A stretch of DNA of 27,991 nt from assembly GCA_964486625.1 (NCBI GenBank), contig CAZANW010000019.1:1-27991 (forward strand), written 5' to 3'. Below the pieces are notes generated by a model. That model was not told where the DNA came from, made no database searches, and was given only the letters and a program-made list of their open reading frames with translations. A program made the translations under genes and the position numbers. Every line of letters starts with the position of its first letter. Position 1 is the stretch's first letter. Source of the DNA: JAWCQZ01 sp964486625 (lineage in GTDB: Archaea; Halobacteriota; Syntropharchaeia; JACQPP01). This document shows, in pieces, positions 7,967 through 15,160 of this stretch.

Positions 7967-9640
7967 ATGCTCCTCGAACTCCGCTCCCAAGTGGAGAAGG
8001 CGCTGGCGGACGCCCTCCGCGCCCTTGGCCACAAGCCCCCCGACGCCCCCGCCCGCACCTGGCTGGAGCCGTCGCAGCACGCCGACCTCTCGACCCGCGT
8101 CTGCTTCCAACTCGCCCCCAAGAACCCGGCCAAACTCGCCGCCGATGTGGCGGCCAGAATCAAGGTCTCGGGCCTCCTCGGCGGGGTGAAGGCCCAGGGC
8201 CCCTACCTCAACTTCTCCGCCGCCCCGGGGTTCCACTTGCAAGCGCTGAAAAAAATCCTCGACGAGGGCGATGGATACGGCCACCTCGGCCACAAGGGCC
8301 GCGTAGTGCTGGAGCACACCAGCGCCAACCCCGACGGGCCGCTCCACATCGGCCACCTGCGGAACGCGCTCCTCGGGGATTCGCTGGCGCGCATCCTGCG
8401 GAGGGTGGGGCACGAAGTCGAGACGCAATACTACGTAAACGACATGGGGCGGCAAATCGGGGTGCTGGCGTGGGGGCTCGGCCGCCACCCGCTCGACCCC
8501 GGCAAGAAGCCCGACCACGCGGTGGCCGACGTCTACATCGCGGCCAACCGAGACCTGGAGAAGGAGCCCGCCGCCGAGAAGGAGGTGAAAGAGGTCCTCC
8601 TCCGCTATGAGCGGGGCGACGCCAAGGCGGCCGAAGCGTTCCGGCGCGGAGTCGAAACCTGCCTGAAGGGCATCGGGGCCACCCTCGACCGCCTCGGGGC
8701 GCGCCACGACGAGACGGTGTGGGAATCGCGGTTCGCGAAGGAGGCGGCGGAACTGCTCAGGAGAATTGAGAAAATGGACGGCGCCTCCCGCAGCCCCGAC
8801 GGGGCCCTCTCGCTGGCCCTGGAGGGGTTCGAGAAGGAGTTGATGCTGGTCCGGTCGGACGGGACCTCCCTCTACGCCTCCCGGGACCTCGCCTACCACC
8901 GGTGGAAATCGAAGCGGGGCGCGATGATTGATGTCCTGGGCGAAGACCACAAACTCTACGCCAGGCAGTTGGCCGCCGCGCTCAAACTCCTCGGCCTCCC
9001 CGCCCCCGAGACGGTCCACTTCGAGTTCGTTTCGCTCCCGGAGGGCTCGATGTCCACCCGGGCCGGGACCTACGTGGCGGTGGACGACCTGCTCGACAAG
9101 GTCGAGGCCGAAGCCCTCAAGCAGACCGAGTCGCGGCGCGGTTCCGAGTTGCCGAAGGAAAAAATCAAGGAAATCGCGCGCGCCGTCGCCCTCTCCGCCG
9201 TCCGGTTCGACGTCCTGAAGGTCTCGGCCGACAAGCCGACCGTCTTCGACTGGCGCACTGCGCTCGACTTCGAGAAGCGCGGAGGGCCCTTCGCGCTCTA
9301 CGCCCACACGCGGGCGGCGGCGATTCTGCGGAAGGCGGAGGAGTTGCCCTCGTTCCCGAAGGACCCGGCCGCCCTCGGGGCCCCGGAGAGGGAGATGATT
9401 CGCGAACTCGCGAGGTTCCGGCTGGTCCTGGAGGAGGCGGCGGACCTCCGGAGGCCCCACTTGGTGGCGGTCTATGCGCAGCAGGCGGCGGAGAAATTCA
9501 ACCAGTTCTACAGGGACGTGCCGGTGCTGCAGGCGCCCGAAGACCGGCGCGGGGCGAGGCTGGCGGTGGTGGAGGGGGCGAGGGGGGTGCTGAAGAACGC
9601 TCTTGATTGCCTCGGAATCGAAGCCATCGAAGAGATGTAG
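7967..9640 (+). CDS. argS: Arginyl-tRNA synthetase
   Basis: Class I aminoacyl-tRNA synthetase that charges tRNA-Arg in the cytosol. The 557 residues match the family's usual 550-600. The N-terminal additional domain occupies about residues 1-105 and ends in GPYLNFSAAP. The HIGH signature is HIGH at 127-130 within ANPDGPLHIGHLRNALLGD. The tRNA- and Arg-contacting segment YVNDMGRQ follows. The KMSKS equivalent is SMSTRAG near residues 362-368. The alpha-helical DALR anticodon-binding domain fills the C-terminus, with YAHTRAAAILRK before it. A second ATG at 7957 is out of frame. The upstream TAAACGGTAAA patch (7933-7943) sits at leaderless-promoter distance. It is divergent from the surface-protein operon and followed by a long non-coding stretch. 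Confidence 0.97.
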   Translation: MLLELRSQVEKALADALRALGHKPPDAPARTWLEPSQHADLSTRVCFQLAPKNPAKLAADVAARIKVSGLLGGVKAQGPYLNFSAAPGFHLQALKKILDEGDGYGHLGHKGRVVLEHTSANPDGPLHIGHLRNALLGDSLARILRRVGHEVETQYYVNDMGRQIGVLAWGLGRHPLDPGKKPDHAVADVYIAANRDLEKEPAAEKEVKEVLLRYERGDAKAAEAFRRGVETCLKGIGATLDRLGARHDETVWESRFAKEAAELLRRIEKMDGASRSPDGALSLALEGFEKELMLVRSDGTSLYASRDLAYHRWKSKRGAMIDVLGEDHKLYARQLAAALKLLGLPAPETVHFEFVSLPEGSMSTRAGTYVAVDDLLDKVEAEALKQTESRRGSELPKEKIKEIARAVALSAVRFDVLKVSADKPTVFDWRTALDFEKRGGPFALYAHTRAAAILRKAEELPSFPKDPAALGAPEREMIRELARFRLVLEEAADLRRPHLVAVYAQQAAEKFNQFYRDVPVLQAPEDRRGARLAVVEGARGVLKNALDCLGIEAIEEM

Positions 9641-9708
9641 TTGTTGCTACTCCCCGCGCGGTCCCCTCCAGTATCGTCAGCGTCCCGTCGGCAACGTCGT
9701 CGTCCCGG

Positions 9709-9820
9709 CGAAACGAGAGAGTTCCCGAAAGGACCGGCGCGGGCCTCATCCTTTGACTGCCACGCGTGCCTTCGGCACGCGAGGTAGAGGCCCGCGCCGA
9801 CGAAACGAGAGAGTTTCCGA
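9709..9820. repeat. Direct repeat pair flanking a long inverted repeat
   Basis: The 20-mer CGAAACGAGAGAGTTTCCGA at 9801-9820 recurs at 9709-9728 with one mismatch. Between them, GGCGCGGGCCTC (9736-9747) is the exact reverse complement of 9787-9798. An inner 8-bp stem (9763-9770 with 9774-9781, TTC loop) lies inside. The layout resembles a small non-autonomous palindromic element with flanking repeats, but no transposase-type ends are recognisable. Confidence 0.6.
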
Positions 9821-10099
9821 GGGGCCCGGGACTTCGCGGGGAGGGGGCAAAACCGCCCCTCTCCCCGCTTGCCGGATTCGGTGCAGGGCCCGCCTCTCTG
9901 ACCCGCCAACCCCTGACCGAACGAGCGGGTCTTCCGGCCGCGCGGGGCCTCCGGGGGTGGAGACCCCAGGGGATGTCGCTGTGGGTCGTCCGGCATTGGA
10001 AATGCGCACGGCGCCGCGGACCCCCGGCCCGGCAGATGAGCCATGGGGAGGTCCCGGGCCGGGGGCTGGGCGCTCTGCGCACGCGGGCACGCCTTTTTT
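9821..10099 (+). ncRNA. Candidate structured RNA ending at a T6 tract (unproven)
   Basis: Consecutive stable stems are visible. 9836-9848 pairs with 9855-9868 (13 bp, one bulge, AAAACC loop). GACCCGC 9900-9906 pairs with 9925-9931. GGGGT 9953-9957 pairs with 9962-9966. CCCCCGGCCCGG 10021-10032 pairs perfectly with 10054-10065. The series stops at TTTTTT (10094-10099), an archaeal-type terminator on the plus strand. I see no conserved core of RNase P (no GAGGAAAGTC-like box) or of SRP RNA (no GGAAGGGAGCA-like loop). GC-rich DNA forms hairpins by chance, so this is a hypothesis based on stem strength and the T tract. Confidence 0.25.
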
Positions 10100-10159
10100 G
10101 GGGAGGCGCCGCGCCGGACTTGGCGTCGCTGCAGACGGGCCGCTGCCTGTGGATTGGGA

Positions 10160-10357
10160 TTAGCGCAGGAGGACTGCGCTGAGCCGGACGGTCCCGGTGG
10201 CCTCCAGCCACCTCTCGCCGCCCAGTTTGAGCCCCGCCTTCTCGAAGTCCATCTCGAAGGTGGACTCCTTCCCCTGGATGCGGTCGAGAATCTCGGCCGC
10301 CACCGACGCGTTCCCGTGGGACTTTCCGTTGCCGTTCGCGCTCTTCTTTCTCGTCAC
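10160..10357 (-). CDS. Small 65-aa conserved-looking protein of unknown function
   Basis: The GTG at 10357 is chosen because a GGAGGTG Shine-Dalgarno (10364-10370) stands 6 nt upstream. The longer frame to 10426 would run through that site. The protein starts with a basic, Asn/Gly-rich stretch (TRKKSANGNGKSHGN). A helix (VAAEILDRIQ) follows, then an amphipathic beta-like part (FEMDFEKAGLKL...GTVRLSAVLLR). I do not recognise a family. It lies 118 bp downstream of the glycosylase gene on the same strand. That gap has an AT-richer patch that could hold its own promoter. A 7-bp hairpin (10162-10168 with 10174-10180) covers the end of the gene up to the stop codon. Confidence 0.5.
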   Translation of the reverse strand: MTRKKSANGNGKSHGNASVAAEILDRIQGKESTFEMDFEKAGLKLGGERWLEATGTVRLSAVLLR

Positions 10358-10475
10358 TTCGTTCACCTCCCATCCGGTCGAGAGGGGAAGGGGACGCCTC
10401 CCGCTCTCTCCCGCCATGACATACAATGCAAAACCGATACTTGAAGATTGGGGGCGATTGCACTCGGTTACGTGA

Positions 10476-11147
10476 CTACCACGTCCCTTGACTGGCCCAG
10501 AGATACCACGACGCAGTGGAGCGATTGGGCCTCCACGGCTCGGCGATGCGCCGGAACCTCTCGGGCCTCGGCAGCGAGCGCAGCCCGTAGGCCTCCCTCA
10601 CCGCCTTCTGCAGCCCGTAGTCCCCTACCGGCAGGATGTCGGGCCGCCCGAGAGTGAAGATGAGGACCATCTCGGCGGTCCAGCGGCCCACGCCGCGGAT
10701 TTCGGTGAGCGCCCCGACCACCTCCTCGTCCCCCATCTTCCGGAGGCCCCGCAGGTCCACGGTCCCGTCCGCCACCTTCTTCGAGAGGTCCTTCAGGTAG
10801 CCCGCTTTCTGGGGTGAGACCCCCGCGGAGCGGAGGCGGGAGTCGGGGGTGGCGAGAATCTCCCCGGGCCCGGGGTTGCGGGGTGCGAACGCGCGGTCGC
10901 GTTCGCACTTGCAGACCGTCGAAGGCGGTCTGCAAGCGTAGAGCGCCTTGAACTTGCGGTAGATGGCGCTCGCCGACTTGGCGGTCAACTGCTGGTAGAG
11001 AATCGCCATCACCAGCGACTCGAAGACCGCCTTCGGGCCCGGCCTCGGCGCGGGGAGGCGGCAGGGGCCGACCCCGCGGATGATTCCGGCCAGGACGGGG
11101 TCGGCCCTCCGGAGATGGCGGACCGCGGCGGCGTGGTCGGCGGGCAT
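10476..11147 (-). CDS. AlkA-type DNA-3-methyladenine glycosylase II (HhH-GPD family)
   Basis: Base-excision repair enzyme expected to remove alkylated purines by hydrolysing the N-glycosidic bond. The protein is 223 residues. The HhH-GPD core is clear. It has AILYQQLTAKSASAIYRKF at about 49-66, a helix-hairpin-helix LTEIRGVGRWTAEM at 148-160, and PVGDYGLQKAVR with the catalytic Asp at D176. The conserved end is PWRPNRSTASWYLW. No [4Fe-4S] cysteine cluster is present, as expected for AlkA rather than Nth/MutY. Residues 71-89 are an oddity: Cys/Arg/Pro-rich, encoded by two adjacent perfect palindromes, and lying where relatives normally have a short loop before EILATPD. The start is 3 nt after the stop of the thioesterase gene, so the two are probably co-transcribed. 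The enzyme may still be active, because the insert lies away from the catalytic motifs. Confidence 0.88.
   Translation of the reverse strand: MPADHAAAVRHLRRADPVLAGIIRGVGPCRLPAPRPGPKAVFESLVMAILYQQLTAKSASAIYRKFKALYACRPPSTVCKCERDRAFAPRNPGPGEILATPDSRLRSAGVSPQKAGYLKDLSKKVADGTVDLRGLRKMGDEEVVGALTEIRGVGRWTAEMVLIFTLGRPDILPVGDYGLQKAVREAYGLRSLPRPERFRRIAEPWRPNRSTASWYLWASQGTW
10883..10936. repeat. 54-bp double palindrome inserted in frame in the glycosylase gene
   Basis: Hairpin 1 is GTGCGAACGCG (10883-10893), loop CGGT, and its exact complement (10898-10908). Hairpin 2 runs from 10908-10920 to 10924-10936: 11 perfect Watson-Crick pairs plus an inner G-T and C-G pair, with a GAA loop. The two share base 10908. 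Together they span 54 bp, exactly 18 codons, and encode the extra residues about 71-89. Confidence 0.8.
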
Positions 11148-11150
11148 GGA

Positions 11151-11594
11151 TTACGTCCGGACGGGCCTCTTGCGGCCCGACTCGATGATTCGCCGGAGCC
11201 CCGGGGGCAGCGGCACCGGCTTGAACGTCCCCGGGCCGACGGCCACCACGATGACCTTCCCGGTGACGGCCCGGACGCGGTCCCGCTTCCGCTTCATTTC
11301 GACGGAATAGGTGATGCTGGTCCGCCCGAGGCGCTCCACGCGGATGCGGGTGAGGAGGACGTCCCCGAGCACGATGGGGGCGTGGAAATCGGCGGAGGCC
11401 GCGACCCGGGGGAAGCCGACGCCGAATTTCTCGATGAGCCGGTTGTAGTCGTAGCCGCGGGCCCGCCAGAACTCCTCGATGGCCGCCTCGAAGTAGTGGA
11501 AGAGGTTGGGGTAGTAGATGATGCGCGCCGAGTCGAGGTCGCCCCACCGCACGGGGATTTCGAGGGTGTGCTCGCGCATGACCGATTCGGCCAC
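11151..11594 (-). CDS. Hot-dog fold acyl-CoA thioesterase (4HBT/YbgC-like)
   Basis: Predicted to hydrolyse acyl-CoA thioesters to free acid and CoA in the cytosol; the substrate cannot be told from sequence. The protein is 147 residues, the usual length for the family. The 4HBT signature VRWGDLDSARIIYYPNLFHY starts at about residue 15, with the catalytic Asp most likely D21. The long hot-dog helix (YFEAAIEEFWRARG) follows, and then FHAPIVLGDVLLTRIRVERLGRTSITYSVEM forms the beta-sheet. The start is a GTG. A TTTAA-type TATA element (11616-11623 on this strand) lies 22-29 bp upstream, which fits leaderless translation from the GTG rather than the ATG five codons in. It heads a two-gene unit with the DNA glycosylase, an odd functional pairing. 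It is divergent from the ABC transporter. Confidence 0.88.
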   Translation of the reverse strand: MAESVMREHTLEIPVRWGDLDSARIIYYPNLFHYFEAAIEEFWRARGYDYNRLIEKFGVGFPRVAASADFHAPIVLGDVLLTRIRVERLGRTSITYSVEMKRKRDRVRAVTGKVIVVAVGPGTFKPVPLPPGLRRIIESGRKRPVRT

Positions 11595-11615
11595 GGAGAG
11601 GGTTCGCGCGGGGGA

Positions 11616-11650
11616 GTTAAAGGCCGCGCCCGGCCCGCGCGCAATTTAAG
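11616..11650. promoter_or_regulatory. Divergent TATA elements for thioesterase and ABC transporter
   Basis: GTTAAAGG (11616-11623) reads CCTTTAAC toward the thioesterase, 22-29 bp from its GTG. CAATTTAAG (11642-11650) lies 23-31 bp before the ABC ATPase ATG. Both distances predict leaderless transcripts. Confidence 0.55.
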
Positions 11651-11672
11651 TCCGCGGGGCCAAGCCGGCCCC

Positions 11673-12641
11673 ATGATGATTGAGGTGAAGGGGCTCGCCA
11701 AGAGGTTCGGCGACCGGGCCGCCGTGGACGGAATCGACTTCTCGGTCGGGGAGGGCGAGGTCTTCGGCCTCCTCGGGCCCAACGGCGCGGGGAAGACCAC
11801 CGCCCTTCACATGCTGGCGACCCTCCTGAGGCCCACCGCGGGAACTGCTCTCGTCAACGGGTTCGACGTGGTGCGGCAGCCCTCCCGGGTCCGCGCCAGC
11901 ATCGGCATGGTGTTCCAGGAGCCCTCCTCCGACGACCTCCTCACGGGTTACGAGAACCTCCGGCTCCGCGCCCTCATGCACGGGGTCCCGGCGGCGGTCC
12001 GGGAGGAGCGCATCCGGGAGGCCCTGGCGCTCGTGGACCTCGCCGCCCGGCAGGACGACCTGGTGAAGAAATACTCCGGAGGAATGAGGCGACGGCTGGA
12101 ACTCGCGGCGGGTCTTCTCCACCGCCCGAAAATCCTGCTCCTGGACGAGCCCACCCTCGGCCTCGACCCCCAGACCCGGGAGCATATCTGGGAGTACATC
12201 GAGAAACTCGCGGCGGAGAGGAAAGTCACCGTGGTCCTGACCACCCACTACATGGAGGAGGCGGACCGCCTCTGCTCCCGCATCGCCATCATCGACCGCG
12301 GCAAACTCGCGGTGCTGGACGCCCCCGCCCGCCTGAAGAAAGCGCTCGGCGGCGACATCGTGCGGCTCCGGGCCCGCAACCCGCGGCTCGCGGAGATCGA
12401 AAACCTGGACTATGTGAAGAAGGTCGAGAGGAAGGGGGAGACGGTCACCCTGACCGTCGTGGACGCCAGCCGCCACCTCCAGGAGATTCTCAACCGCATC
12501 GGCGAGGTGGAGTCGGTCGAGGTGCGGCCGCCGACGCTGGAGGACGTCTTCCTCCATTACACCGGCCGCGAGTTCCGGGAGCAGGCCCCCGCGGAGGGGG
12601 GGTTCTGGGAGCGGGCGACGGCCTACCAGGCGAAGCGATGA
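11673..12641 (+). CDS. ABC-2 type transporter ATP-binding subunit (DrrA/CcmA-like)
   Basis: ATPase of an ABC exporter, acting at the inner face of the membrane, 322 residues. Walker A is GPNGAGKTT (35-43), the Q-loop is MVFQEPS, the signature is YSGGMRRR (about 134-141), Walker B is ILLLDEPTLGLDP (about 153-165), and the H-loop is TTHYMEEA (about 188-195). The C-terminal 80 residues after DAPARLKKALG form the extra domain typical of DrrA-type antibiotic/lipid exporters, ending VRPPTLEDVFLHYTGRE. The first of two adjacent ATGs is used; a TATA element lies just upstream. The stop overlaps the permease start (ATGA). The substrate is unknown. The acyl-CoA ligase that follows the permease hints at a lipid or acylated molecule, by context only. 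Confidence 0.93.
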   Translation: MMIEVKGLAKRFGDRAAVDGIDFSVGEGEVFGLLGPNGAGKTTALHMLATLLRPTAGTALVNGFDVVRQPSRVRASIGMVFQEPSSDDLLTGYENLRLRALMHGVPAAVREERIREALALVDLAARQDDLVKKYSGGMRRRLELAAGLLHRPKILLLDEPTLGLDPQTREHIWEYIEKLAAERKVTVVLTTHYMEEADRLCSRIAIIDRGKLAVLDAPARLKKALGGDIVRLRARNPRLAEIENLDYVKKVERKGETVTLTVVDASRHLQEILNRIGEVESVEVRPPTLEDVFLHYTGREFREQAPAEGGFWERATAYQAKR

Positions 12642-13384
12642 GCGAACTCGGGGGGCTCTACGCCATCTGGGAGCGGGAGTTCAAGATTTTCCTCCGGGAG
12701 AAGTCGAGGGTCGTCGCGTCGGTGGCGACGCCGCTCCTCTGGCTCTTCATCTTCGGAAGCGGCCTGGGGGCGCGGTTCGACGTCGCGGGGGTCAACTACC
12801 AGACCTACATCTACCCCGGCATCATCGTCATGTCGGTCCTCTTCACCTCCATCTTCTACGGGGCCTACGTCATCTGGGACCGGCGGCTCGACTTCCTCAA
12901 AGGGGTCCTGGTGGCGCCCCTGAGTCGCGCCACCATCTTCCTGGGGAAGGTCCTCGGCGGCGTCACCGACGGGCTCATCCAAGCGGTGATTCTCCTCGCC
13001 CTCGCCCCGCTCTTCGGGGTCGGCCTCGGGTGGAACCTCCTCCCGATTTTCCTCTTCCTCTTCATCCTGGTCATCGGCCTCGTCAGCATCGGGCTCATCT
13101 TCGGGAGCGTCATCGAGTCGCCGGAGGGGTTCGGGCTCATCATGAGTCTCGTCAACTTTCCGATGTTCTTCCTCTCGGGCGCCCTCTACCCCCTCGACAA
13201 CGTCCCGGCGTGGCTCGCCGCCGCCACCCGGGCCAACCCGGTCACCTACGGGGTGGACGCGGTGCGGGGCCTCATGCTGGGAATCGCCACGTTCAATCTC
13301 CTGCTCGATTTCGCGGCCCTGCTCGGCTTCTCCGCGCTCTTCGTCGCCGTCGGGATTTTGGCATTCAAGAGGATGAAGGTGTAG
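12638..13384 (+). CDS. ABC-2 type transporter permease (DrrB-like)
   Basis: Membrane subunit partnering the ATPase encoded immediately upstream, 248 residues. It has an amphipathic N-terminus (YAIWEREFKIFLREKSRVV) that is typical of ABC-2 permeases. About six membrane segments follow: near 28-45, 60-85, 105-130, 135-160, 170-190 and 225-243. The family motif SRATIFLGKVLGG lies in the coupling-helix region. The MSLVNFPMFFLSGALYPLDNVPAWL segment is the hallmark ABC-2 motif before the last helix. The 4-bp overlap (ATGA) with the ATPase gene implies coupled translation. Exported compound unknown. Confidence 0.92.
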   Translation: MSELGGLYAIWEREFKIFLREKSRVVASVATPLLWLFIFGSGLGARFDVAGVNYQTYIYPGIIVMSVLFTSIFYGAYVIWDRRLDFLKGVLVAPLSRATIFLGKVLGGVTDGLIQAVILLALAPLFGVGLGWNLLPIFLFLFILVIGLVSIGLIFGSVIESPEGFGLIMSLVNFPMFFLSGALYPLDNVPAWLAAATRANPVTYGVDAVRGLMLGIATFNLLLDFAALLGFSALFVAVGILAFKRMKV

Positions 13385-13392
13385 CCCGACCC

Positions 13393-15063
13393 ATGGCCTC
13401 GCTCCTCCGCGCCGCGCCCCGGAGCCTCCTCCCCCGGCCCCGCACTCGCCGTCGCTGGGGCTCGGCAGTGAACCGGCTCCGCATCTCCCTCGACCGGGGA
13501 GTCACCCTGGCCAACCTCCCCGACCGGCTCGCCGACGCCCACGGCGAGAGGACCGCGGTGCGCCTCGAGGCTCCCCTGGAATTCCTCGGGTTCGAAGGCT
13601 CGACCCTGACCCACCGGGACCTCGCCGACCTCGCGGCCCGCGTCCACGGTGCCCTCAAGGCGGCCGGGGTCCGGCGGAACGAGCGGATGGCGGTCGCCAC
13701 GGGAAACCGCATCGAGTTCCTTCTGGCGGCCCTGGGAGCGATACGCCTCGGCGCGGTCGCGGTTCCGTTGAACCATCTCCTGGCCCCGCCCGAGATGGCC
13801 TACGCCATACAGGACGCGGGGGCTGGGACGGTGTTGGTGGACCGCGAAGTGGGGCGGAAACTCCGGACCCGGTTGCCCCGCGGGGTCCGCCGGAGGCTCG
13901 CCATCGAACCAACGCCCGGGTTTCGGGCCCTCCGGTTCTCCGGCGATACCCCCCTGCCCGCGAAAATCCGCCCGGACTCCCCCGTCGCGGTCTTCTACAC
14001 CTCGGGGACCACCGGCCACCCCAAGGGGGCGCGCCTCACCTCCGGGGGGCTCCTGTCGGGGATGCGGGGCGCGGCCCTCTACCCCGGGCTGGCGGAGGGG
14101 GACCTCGCCCTCGGGGTCCTGCCCCTGGCCCACATCATGGGGTTCTGCGCCCTCCTCATGGCCCTCATCGCCGGGGTCCCGGTCCTCTTCCTCGGCAGGT
14201 TCGACGCCGGGACCGTCCTGCGGAAAATCGGGGAGGAAAAGGTGACTCTCTTCGTGGGGGTCCCCGCCATGTATGCCCTCCTGCTCCAGGCGGGCGCGGA
14301 GAAGCACGACCTCTCCAGCGTCCGGCTCTGGGCGAGCGCGGCCGACGCCATGCCGGCGAGCCACGTTCGGAAGTTCCTGGAGATGGGGGCGGGAGCGCGG
14401 CTGGGGCGGCGGAGAATCCCGCAGTGCGCCTTCACCGAAGCCTACGGCATGGTCGAACTGTCGGGCCCCGCCTTCGTGAAGGTGGACTGGCCCGGGGTGG
14501 ACCTGGGGCCCGGGTGCATCGGCTGGCCACTCTACCCCGTGCAGGCGAAGGTGGCAGGCTCCGAAGGCCGCGGTGAGGCGTGGAGGGGCGAGGTCGGGGA
14601 ACTCTGCATCCGTGGGCCCGGGGTGACCCGGGGCTACATCGGAAAGCGCGCGCCGGTCGAGGAGGGCTGGCTCCGCACCGGCGACCTGGCGAAGGTCGGG
14701 CGCTGGGGCCTCTTCTACTTCGTGGACCGGAAGAAGGACGTCATCAAGTGCGGGGGCTACTCGGTCTTCAGCGCCGAAGTGGAGGAGTCGCTCCTCGCCC
14801 ACCCCGCAGTGGCCGACTGCGCGGTCTTCGGAGTCCCGCACCCGGCCAAGGGGGAGATGCCTGTGGCCGCCGTCACTCTGCGGCGCGGGACACGGGTGAC
14901 GGAAGAGCAGTTGGCGAAGTGGGGCCGGGAGCGGCTCGCGGCCTACAAGGCGCCGCGGCGGGTCCACGTCCTGAAGGAGAACGAGATGCCCTACGGGCCG
15001 ACGAAGAAGATTCTGAAGCGGGAGTTGAAGGAGAGGTTCAAGGGCGACTTCGCGGGCAGGTAG
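13393..15063 (+). CDS. Acyl-CoA synthetase (AMP-forming, ANL superfamily)
   Basis: Activates a carboxylic acid via an acyl-adenylate to acyl-CoA; substrate class not resolvable by eye. From the ATG at 13393 it is 556 residues. That start lies 8 bp after the permease stop. A GTG at 13468 would remove an Arg-rich leader and is a real alternative. The core motifs are present. A3 is YTSGTTGHPKG (about 202-212), PLAHIMGFCALL lies at the acyl-binding region, A5 is EAYGMVELSG, A7 is LRTGDLAKVGRW, A8 is DRKKDVIKCGGYSV, and the A10 catalytic Lys lies in PYGPTKKILKREL. A long out-of-frame extension toward 13030 overlaps the permease and is a shadow. Co-location with the ABC exporter suggests fatty-acid or lipid handling. 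Confidence 0.92.
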   Translation: MASLLRAAPRSLLPRPRTRRRWGSAVNRLRISLDRGVTLANLPDRLADAHGERTAVRLEAPLEFLGFEGSTLTHRDLADLAARVHGALKAAGVRRNERMAVATGNRIEFLLAALGAIRLGAVAVPLNHLLAPPEMAYAIQDAGAGTVLVDREVGRKLRTRLPRGVRRRLAIEPTPGFRALRFSGDTPLPAKIRPDSPVAVFYTSGTTGHPKGARLTSGGLLSGMRGAALYPGLAEGDLALGVLPLAHIMGFCALLMALIAGVPVLFLGRFDAGTVLRKIGEEKVTLFVGVPAMYALLLQAGAEKHDLSSVRLWASAADAMPASHVRKFLEMGAGARLGRRRIPQCAFTEAYGMVELSGPAFVKVDWPGVDLGPGCIGWPLYPVQAKVAGSEGRGEAWRGEVGELCIRGPGVTRGYIGKRAPVEEGWLRTGDLAKVGRWGLFYFVDRKKDVIKCGGYSVFSAEVEESLLAHPAVADCAVFGVPHPAKGEMPVAAVTLRRGTRVTEEQLAKWGRERLAAYKAPRRVHVLKENEMPYGPTKKILKRELKERFKGDFAGR

Positions 15064-15160
15064 TTACCGATTCTACATCGGAATACGACCCCTACCCAAA
15101 CTACAAGGAGAGGACTTTTCGGGCCGCTTTCCCATAGTTGTTCAATGAACGTGGTGGTCC

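Larger units (their letters stand above)
9641..10159. other. 519-bp stretch without a convincing gene, rich in hairpins and repeats
   Basis: Frames here are open only because GC is high. Their translations are Arg/Pro/Gly-rich and lack domain character. The stretch contains a 20-nt direct repeat around an inverted repeat (9709-9820), then a chain of strong hairpins ending at a T6 run (10094-10099). I found no RNase P, SRP, tRNA or rRNA signature on either strand. Confidence 0.6.

Noticed and set aside
7895..9460. Long minus-strand open frame opposite argS (521 codons)
   Set aside because: Antisense of a certain aminoacyl-tRNA synthetase; composition is typical of mirrored GC-rich codons.
9641..10159. 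RNase P RNA or SRP RNA in the hairpin-rich gap
   Set aside because: I searched both strands by eye for the GAGGAAAGTC/ACAGAAA boxes and the GGAAGGGAGCA loop and found neither; kept only as an unnamed candidate RNA.
9498..10463. Minus-strand open frame through the gene-free stretch (321 codons)
   Set aside because: Arg/Pro-rich, runs over argS and the 65-aa gene, and translates the direct repeats into the same meaningless peptide twice.
13246..14967. Long minus-strand open frame opposite the acyl-CoA ligase (573 codons)
   Set aside because: Antisense shadow; the plus strand carries all ANL motifs.
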